Below are positions 7,801-11,387 of a DNA stretch of 11,387 nt, one piece after another (positions within the stretch are counted from its first letter, which is position 1; each line of letters starts with the position of its first letter). Below the pieces are notes generated by a model, which ran no database searches, had not been told where the DNA came from, and saw only the letters and a program-made list of their open reading frames with translations. This stretch comes from Ktedonobacter sp. 13_1_20CM_4_53_11 (GTDB lineage: Bacteria; Chloroflexota; Ktedonobacteria; Ktedonobacterales; Ktedonobacteraceae): the NCBI GenBank assembly GCA_001919995.1, contig MNIY01000010.1:1-11387 (forward strand), given 5' to 3'. The translations under genes and the position numbers were made by a program.

Positions 7801-8346
7801 CTCGGGCGCCATGTAGGCTAGCGTGCCCAGGCGTTCCTGCACCTGCAATCCTTCGCCGGGGGAGGTGAGCAGGGCCAGGCCAAAATCGCTGAGCAAGACC
7901 TCGTGTTTGGCTCCCAGCAGCAGGTTCTCCGGTTTGAGGTCGCGATGGATGAGGTGTTGATCGTGGGCGTACTGCAAGGCCGAGGCGATGGCCAGGACAT
8001 AGGCAACCACGGTGGCCAGCGGCAGCCTGGCGCCTTGTGGGTGCAGCTGGCACAGGTTGCCATGGGGCGCGTAGTCCATCACCAGGTAGGGTGTGGGATC
8101 CTCCAGGCCAAAGTCGAAGACGCGAATGATATGCGGATGCACCAGCTGGCTCAGGTGGCGAGCTTCGGTGAGGAAGGCCTCGCTGCCGTGCCCATCTGGG
8201 AGGGTGTGCAGGACTTTGAGAGCCACATGGGTATTGAGATAGTGGTGCTCAGCCAGGTAGACGTCGGCAAAGGTCCCCGAACCAAGCAGGCGGATGAGCC
8301 TATAATTGCCCAGGCGTTGTCCAGCAAGATTCACGCGACCGATCAT
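4852..8346 (-). CDS. Ser/Thr protein kinase - NB-ARC-type ATPase - TPR-like - LuxR regulator
   Basis: A 1164-residue cytoplasmic signalling protein. Residues about 15-270 are a Hanks-type kinase with every key motif: glycine loop GSGTFADV (22-29), Lys44, HRDLKPEN (134-141), DFG (154-156) and APE (180-182). A Pro/Ala/Ser linker (about 275-305) leads to an ATPase of the STAND/NB-ARC class with Walker A GPPGVGKT (337-344), Walker B FVLLLDNFE (407-415), TSRPVLR (439-445) and GLPLALELAAAR (510-521). Residues about 650-1080 are helical TPR-like repeats. The last 63 (1102-1164) are a LuxR/GerE helix-turn-helix (LTRREVEVLRLVAQGLTSHQ). The family model is ligand- or partner-driven oligomerisation by the repeats and ATPase, controlling DNA binding. 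The fused kinase may phosphorylate itself or partners. The signal is unknown. Start: AGGAG eight bases before ATG 8346. All domains look intact, and no membrane segment separates kinase from ATPase. Confidence 0.92.
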   Translation of the reverse strand: MIGRVNLAGQRLGNYRLIRLLGSGTFADVYLAEHHYLNTHVALKVLHTLPDGHGSEAFLTEARHLSQLVHPHIIRVFDFGLEDPTPYLVMDYAPHGNLCQLHPQGARLPLATVVAYVLAIASALQYAHDQHLIHRDLKPENLLLGAKHEVLLSDFGLALLTSPGEGLQVQERLGTLAYMAPEQIRGQPSAASDQYALATLVYEWLCGQQPFQGTVAELTSQHLYSTPAALRERHPDLPPAVEQVVLQALSKDPARRFVDVLSFASALEEASQALAHLPLPSTPLPVPAAASSSLEGSPISFQNIPVPLTPLVGRAEEVQAIAALVLRPGVRLLTLTGPPGVGKTRLAVQVGSELQEKLNQDVCFVGLTAISDPEQVIPTIAYALGLHESGERLPGERLKAFLHDKQFVLLLDNFEQVLSAATQLTGLLSACPQLKLLVTSRPVLRVEGEYEFAVPPLALPDREHLPPQEALAQVASVALFVQRAQAVKPQFQLSEDNARTVVEICRRLEGLPLALELAAARTRLFPLPTLLIRLEHRLSVLTGARQDVHARQRTLRDTIAWSYDLLNREEQAFLRRLCVFAGSCTLEAVEAVCRAPGDLSAPALDLVASLLDHSLLQQHERGTQEPGLQLFEMIRDFGLELLEAHGELERCQHAHATYYLQLSEQARAALPGAQQLVWLEQLEQEHGNIRAALDWLLAHHETESALRIASALRLYWFLSGRLSEGRGFLEQALAAGSRDERLGGNRTYARALDAAGYLAFVKHDPQQAAVHLEASLELFERLQDQQGIATSLSRLGTTMHVLGKGTEGLARMQEALTRFREMGETSSCADVLFALGSTAFLRGEYDQAREQLEESQALCPAGAVTWVRASGLHYLGFVSYAQADYARARLLSEESLAFFRRLRVPLYTSEAMVILSCELLALGEETNAQALLEEALTLARERENIQDLARVHWGRGHLALRQNHLAEAQTWLEESITEVEGKWLIPRIKWVVASCLEGLGEIALARDKAKRAVQLFAAAQTVRGANGYYTPVGMEQPFYERTLAMARTQLGEEDFSALWKKGLGMTVDQALAMREIEEGAGRDLPVVSSLAPSKAPALAPPAGLTRREVEVLRLVAQGLTSHQIAEQLVLSPNTVNVHVQSIYNKLGVSTRVEAARFAIEHHLL

Positions 8347-8359
8347 GCGTGTAGCTCCT

Positions 8360-8389
8360 ATCTTTCGTACACGTTACTCTACGAAAGAT
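8360..8389. promoter_or_regulatory. Perfect inverted repeat before the kinase-LuxR gene, candidate operator or leader hairpin
   Basis: ATCTTTCGTA (8360-8369) and TACGAAAGAT (8380-8389) are exact reverse complements separated by ten bases. Arm centres are 20 bp apart, about two helical turns, which suits a dimeric helix-turn-helix protein. In the transcript the arm nearest the gene ends right at the AGGAGC ribosome binding site, so a hairpin could also affect translation. No T-run follows. Autoregulation by the LuxR domain is a natural guess but not shown. Confidence 0.5.
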
Positions 8390-8706
8390 CACTTAAGGAA
8401 CATCACAAGAAATGCACAAAGCCGCACTATTCAAGGAACTGATACAAGCTTCTCTCTCCAAAACGCAAATTATGACATAAACGGGTCAATGCTGCTCTCT
8501 GCCAGCAGCATACTGCCTGTGAAACGTGTACATATGAAAAGCCTGGCATATGCGGGGAGTGGATGGCATACACGACCATTGGTGCTACTTCTACCTTGAG
8601 TAGCTTTAGAAAAGGCAGATTGAGCCATTATTACCCTGTTTGAGGCTCATTTGTCAGAACACAGAGCAGACCTTCCTAAGATGGTCTCCAGATTCCACGC
8701 ACATAG

Positions 8707-8734
8707 TTGAGTATAACACACTTTGTTCTATAAT
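8707..8734 (+). promoter_or_regulatory. Sigma-70-type promoter, plus strand, pointing at the end of the FGE gene
   Basis: TTGAGT (8707-8712), a 16-base spacer and a perfect TATAAT (8729-8734) form a good housekeeping promoter. Transcription would start near 8741, pass an AT-rich leader and then run antisense into the formylglycine-generating enzyme gene, since no complete plus-strand gene follows. Confidence 0.5.
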
Positions 8735-8749
8735 AGTAGGTTTGTGCGG

Positions 8750-8845
8750 ATGAAACGCCCGCCTTTTTCTATTAAATATGTAAGTAATTCTACCTACCGG
8801 AAAGGAGAAATGTACGTGAAGGTGAATTTCCTGGGAAGTGATTGA
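8750..8845 (+). CDS. Short ORF behind the orphan promoter, possible stump of a lost gene
   Basis: ATG 8750 opens 31 codons ending at TGA 8843. Inside the same frame, AGGAG (8803-8807) is two bases before ATG 8810 and eight bases before GTG 8816, the best-spaced start, giving only MKVNFLGSD. Promoter, leader and ribosome binding site look like the front end of a real gene, but the coding part stops 17 bases before the oppositely oriented FGE gene ends. It may be a leader peptide, or the start of a gene whose body was replaced. No homology is recognised. Confidence 0.25.
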   Translation: MKRPPFSIKYVSNSTYRKGEMYVKVNFLGSD

Positions 8846-8862
8846 ACTTGCAGGTGACACTT

Positions 8863-9822
8863 TCATTCTTGAGCACTCGCCGGGCGCTCGATGCAGCGAA
8901 ACCCGAGGTGGCTCATCCCGGTGTCAATCATTTGCGGCTGCCGCGCCGCCGGTCGGTAGCGCAGGCAATAGTTGGGCGCGCAGAGGTGGGAGCCGCCCTT
9001 GACGACTTTGCGCGGGATGCGGAACTGTGGCTGCCCGGGATCGTAGCTCTTGTCCGGCGAGAGCATGCGCGGGTTCTGAGGCGGCCCACAACACGATGTG
9101 ACGCTTTCATCGGTGTGGCGCGGCACGTACCAATCGCTGGTCCATTGCCAGACATTGCCAGCCATGTCGTACAACCCGTACCCGTTCGGCGGGAAGGAGC
9201 CGACCGGGGAAGTTCCCTCGTACCCATCGGTGAGCAGATTCTGCCAGGGGAACTCGCCCTGCCAGGTGTTGGCCATCGCGCGGCCAGCGGGGAAATGCTC
9301 ATCTCCCCAGGGAAAGCGTGCGCCGTCAAGCCCGCCGCGCGCGGCGAACTCCCACTCGGCTTCCGTCGGCAGCTCTTTGCCCGCCCAGCGCGCGTAGGCT
9401 TCGGCATCCTCATATGCCATGTGGACGACAGGGTGCTTCTCCAGACCCTTGAGGGAGCTGTGCGGTCCGAATGGATGCTGCCAGCTCGCGCCCGGTGTCC
9501 AGGCCCACCAATTCGCGGAATTGCGGAGGTCCACAGGCCCCCTGGTCTTGTGGAACACCATCGAGCCGGGAACCAGATTCTCAGCAGGCGTGCCGGGAAA
9601 GTCTTCGGGCTTGAGTGGGCGCTCGGCGACAGTGACATAGCTGGTTTGCGCGACAAAACGCGCGAAGTGTTCGTTGGTCACGGCGTACCGATCCATCCAG
9701 AAGCCGGAGACGGCGACCTCGTGGACGGGTCGCTCCTCCGGATAAAACTCTTCCGATCCCATGCGGAACGTCCCGCCCTGGATCCAGGCCATGTCCTCCT
9801 GGTCCTGTGGCACCTTCGACAC
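8863..9822 (-). CDS. Formylglycine-generating enzyme (SUMF1/FGE-like)
   Basis: A 319-residue protein, the usual length of bacterial FGE. It oxidises the cysteine of the sulfatase motif C-x-(P/A)-x-R to formylglycine, using oxygen and copper in characterised members. Family features are MAWIQGGTFRMGSEEFYPEE (11-30), the TNEHFARFV segment (49-57), LPTEAEWEFAARGG (151-164) and NVWQW (223-227). The catalytic region GGSHLCAPNYCLRYRPAAR holds both active-site cysteines, Cys281 and Cys286, spaced as in the Streptomyces enzyme. This supports a true FGE over a general C-type-lectin-fold relative. The start is GTG at 9822, preceded by AGGAG at eight bases. That ribosome binding site overlaps the stop codon of the upstream sulfatase, 11 bases away, so the two are translationally linked. 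The in-frame ATG at codon 11 is less likely. No signal peptide is seen, so it acts in the cytoplasm before sulfatase export or folding. Confidence 0.93.
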   Translation of the reverse strand: MSKVPQDQEDMAWIQGGTFRMGSEEFYPEERPVHEVAVSGFWMDRYAVTNEHFARFVAQTSYVTVAERPLKPEDFPGTPAENLVPGSMVFHKTRGPVDLRNSANWWAWTPGASWQHPFGPHSSLKGLEKHPVVHMAYEDAEAYARWAGKELPTEAEWEFAARGGLDGARFPWGDEHFPAGRAMANTWQGEFPWQNLLTDGYEGTSPVGSFPPNGYGLYDMAGNVWQWTSDWYVPRHTDESVTSCCGPPQNPRMLSPDKSYDPGQPQFRIPRKVVKGGSHLCAPNYCLRYRPAARQPQMIDTGMSHLGFRCIERPASAQE

Positions 9823-9833
9823 CGTTCTCTCTC

Positions 9834-11375
9834 CTACTGGCCGTGTGTGAGGGAAGCCTCGAGCTTCGCCACCGCCTGGTCGATCGTGAAGCTGGCCGCG
9901 TGCTGGCGCGGCGGGAACTCCTTGAACGTCTCGAGGAACTGCCCTACCACCATCGACGCTGTCAGCACGAGGATGCCGCTGTCGAGCACCCAGTCCCAGT
10001 AGGTGTTGGAGGTGATGTCGGCCCGCTCGAAGGGGTCGGTGCGCAGGTTGAACAGCTTCGGGAAGCGCAGCGCCACGAACGGCTCGGCCCAGAGCTGCAG
10101 CGTCCCCTGCACGCGCTGCTCCATGAACACGACCTTCCAGTTGTCGAACCGGATCGCCAGTACGTCGCCGTCATCGGAGAAGTAGATGAAGAGCTGTCGT
10201 GGGCTCTTGTCGACCTCGCCGGTCAGGTACGGCAGGAGGTTGAAGCCGTCGATATGGACCCTGTAGCTCCTGTCTCCGATGGTGTGGCCGCTCTTCAGCT
10301 TCTCGACGATATCCGGGTCGCCGGCCGCGGCAAGGAACGTGGGGAGCCAGTCGTGGTGCTGGATGATCCCGTTCGAGACGACCCCGGCGGGGATCTTCCC
10401 CGGCCAGCGCACCATCTCCGGCACGCGGAACGCGCCCTCCCAGTTCGTGTTCTTCTCGCTTCGGAAGGGCGTCATGCCGCCGTCGGGCCAGGTGTTCATG
10501 TGCGGCCCGTTGTCGGTCGAGTAGACGACGATCGTGTTCTCGGCGATCCCGAGCGCGTCCAGCTTGTCGAGCAGCACACCGACGACCTTGTCGTGGTCGA
10601 TCATCGTGTCGTGGTAGGGCGACTGCCAGCGCCCGGCCTGCCCGATGCTCTCCGGCTTCGGATGGGTCTTGAAGTGCATGTGGGTGGTGTTGAACCAGAC
10701 GAAGAACGACTTCCCTGCCGCGTGCTGGCGATCGATGAAGTCGAGCCCGTGCTCGAGCACCTCGTCGTCGATCGTCTCCATCCGCTTCTTCGTCAACGGC
10801 CCCGTGTCCTCGATCCGCTGCTTCCCCACACGGCCCCAGCGAGGCTGCTCGGTCGCGTCGTCCTCGTCGGTCGTCCAGCTGTGCAGAACGCCGCGCGGCC
10901 CGAATCGCTCCCGGAAGTGCGGGAAGTCGGCAGCCGGCGGGTAGGTCGGCTGCTCCGGATCCTCTTCGGCGTTCAGGTGGTAGAGGTTGCCGAAGAACTC
11001 GTCGAAGCCGTGCACCGTCGGCAGGAACTCGTTGCGGTCGCCCAGGTGGTTCTTGCCGAACTGTCCGGTCGCGTACCCGAGCGGCTTCAGGAGCTCTGCG
11101 ATCGTCGGATCCTCCGCCCGCAGTCCCAGCGGCGCGGCGGGCACCCCCACTTTGCTCAAGCCCGTGCGGAAGACACTCTGACCGGTGATGAACGACGACC
11201 GCCCAGCGGTGCAGCTCTGCTCACCGTAGGAGTCGGTGAAGCGCATCCCCTCGTCGGCGATGCGGTCGATGTTGGGCGTGCGGTAGCCCATCAGCCCGTC
11301 GCTGTAGCAACTCAGGTTCGTGATCCCGATGTCATCGCCCCAGATCACCAGAATGTTGGGTTGGGTGTCTGCCAT
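9834..11375 (-). CDS. Type I sulfatase (arylsulfatase), CTAGR type
   Basis: A complete 513-residue sulfatase that hydrolyses sulfate esters. Residues seen: metal ligands Asp14 and Asp15 in WGDDIG; Cys55 of CTAGR (55-59), the site turned into formylglycine, with Arg59; Lys108 and His110 in GKNHLGD; THMH near 231-234; Asp288 and Asn289 in STDNGPH; and Lys308 in EKNTNWEGAFRVPEMVRWPG. The motif has Ala where the classical one has Pro (CxPxR). CxAxR is a known variant, and the FGE gene directly downstream would modify it. No signal peptide or lipobox is visible (MADTQPNILVIWGDD), so it appears cytoplasmic. The C-terminus (about 440-513) is a helical extension. Its substrate cannot be told. It differs clearly from the sulfatase fragment at the left edge: smaller, with a different region after the metal motif. 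Only 12 bases upstream of the start are visible and show no clear ribosome binding site. Confidence 0.92.
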   Translation of the reverse strand: MADTQPNILVIWGDDIGITNLSCYSDGLMGYRTPNIDRIADEGMRFTDSYGEQSCTAGRSSFITGQSVFRTGLSKVGVPAAPLGLRAEDPTIAELLKPLGYATGQFGKNHLGDRNEFLPTVHGFDEFFGNLYHLNAEEDPEQPTYPPAADFPHFRERFGPRGVLHSWTTDEDDATEQPRWGRVGKQRIEDTGPLTKKRMETIDDEVLEHGLDFIDRQHAAGKSFFVWFNTTHMHFKTHPKPESIGQAGRWQSPYHDTMIDHDKVVGVLLDKLDALGIAENTIVVYSTDNGPHMNTWPDGGMTPFRSEKNTNWEGAFRVPEMVRWPGKIPAGVVSNGIIQHHDWLPTFLAAAGDPDIVEKLKSGHTIGDRSYRVHIDGFNLLPYLTGEVDKSPRQLFIYFSDDGDVLAIRFDNWKVVFMEQRVQGTLQLWAEPFVALRFPKLFNLRTDPFERADITSNTYWDWVLDSGILVLTASMVVGQFLETFKEFPPRQHAASFTIDQAVAKLEASLTHGQ

Positions 11376-11387
11376 GTGATTGACTCT

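Larger units (their letters stand above)
8347..8862. other. Lower-GC intergenic region between the regulator and the sulfatase operon
   Basis: A 516-base stretch, visibly richer in A and T than its neighbours. It holds the inverted repeat near the regulator, a short hairpin at 8489-8511 (8-bp perfect stem, 7-base loop, no T-run) and a plus-strand promoter and ribosome binding site near its right end. No clear intrinsic terminator for the sulfatase operon was found. No protein family is recognised in any frame. Confidence 0.6.

Noticed and set aside
8489..8511. 8-bp stem with 7-base loop, considered as a terminator
   Set aside because: No T-run follows on either strand, and it is 350 bases from the end of the nearest gene that would need it.
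8618..8650. TGAGCC ... GGCTCA inverted repeat
   Set aside because: Only six base pairs with a long loop; expected by chance at this scale.
8842..10002. 386-codon open frame on the plus strand
   Set aside because: It is antisense to the FGE gene and the end of the sulfatase, both of which have clear catalytic motifs. No ribosome binding site or domain supports it, though the orphan promoter could transcribe it.
1..11387. CRISPR arrays, tRNA or rRNA genes, transposases
   Set aside because: No regularly spaced repeats, no recognisable RNA gene sequence and no transposase-like frame were seen.

Overview
The window is a mosaic of sulfur-related genes around a pair of signalling genes. The host is probably a Ktedonobacteria-like member of the Chloroflexota. 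This is inferred from the very long Ser/Thr kinase / NB-ARC-type ATPase / repeat / LuxR protein, an architecture that group uses heavily, and from the high but not extreme GC content. A high-GC soil actinobacterium or a transferred segment cannot be excluded from sequence alone.

Left part (1-3505, plus strand). The window opens inside a large type I arylsulfatase whose N-terminal half, with the formylglycine motif, lies outside. Its reading frame does not stop. It runs into the first ~49 codons of a GAP/Sap-family (sulfolipid-1-addressing-like) membrane protein, then switches within a short stretch to the C-terminal part of a SulP-family sulfate permease, with its last membrane helices and STAS domain. 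This three-part in-frame chimera ends at 2214. It has a good ribosome binding site and ATG at the second segment, so a 276-residue Sap::SulP protein could be made separately. An AI-2E family transporter (2324-3505) follows.

Middle part (3551-8346, minus strand). A PAS-GAF sensor protein without any output domain (3551-4522) lies downstream of a 1164-residue kinase / AAA-like ATPase / TPR-like / LuxR regulator (4852-8346). The 329-base gap between them holds a consensus -10 box with a perfect 14-bp palindrome directly upstream, and traces of a small membrane protein interrupted by a TAG. A perfect 10-bp inverted repeat with a 10-bp spacer sits against the ribosome binding site of the large regulator.

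Right part (8347-11387). A 516-base lower-GC gap carries a good plus-strand promoter, a leader and a ribosome binding site that lead only to a 9-31 codon ORF and then run antisense into the next gene. This looks like the stump of a lost gene. Beyond it, on the minus strand, is a compact two-gene operon: a 513-residue sulfatase (9834-11375, CTAGR maturation motif) and the formylglycine-generating enzyme that would activate it (8863-9822, both catalytic cysteines present).

Taken together, the sulfatases would release sulfate from organic esters, the formylglycine-generating enzyme would mature them, and an intact SulP would import sulfate. Here the SulP is only a fragment. The broken and fused genes at the edges of the sulfatase DNA suggest that rearrangement built the locus. 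The clearest unusual features are the in-frame triple fusion, the two symmetric DNA elements in front of the regulators and the orphan promoter next to the sulfatase operon.
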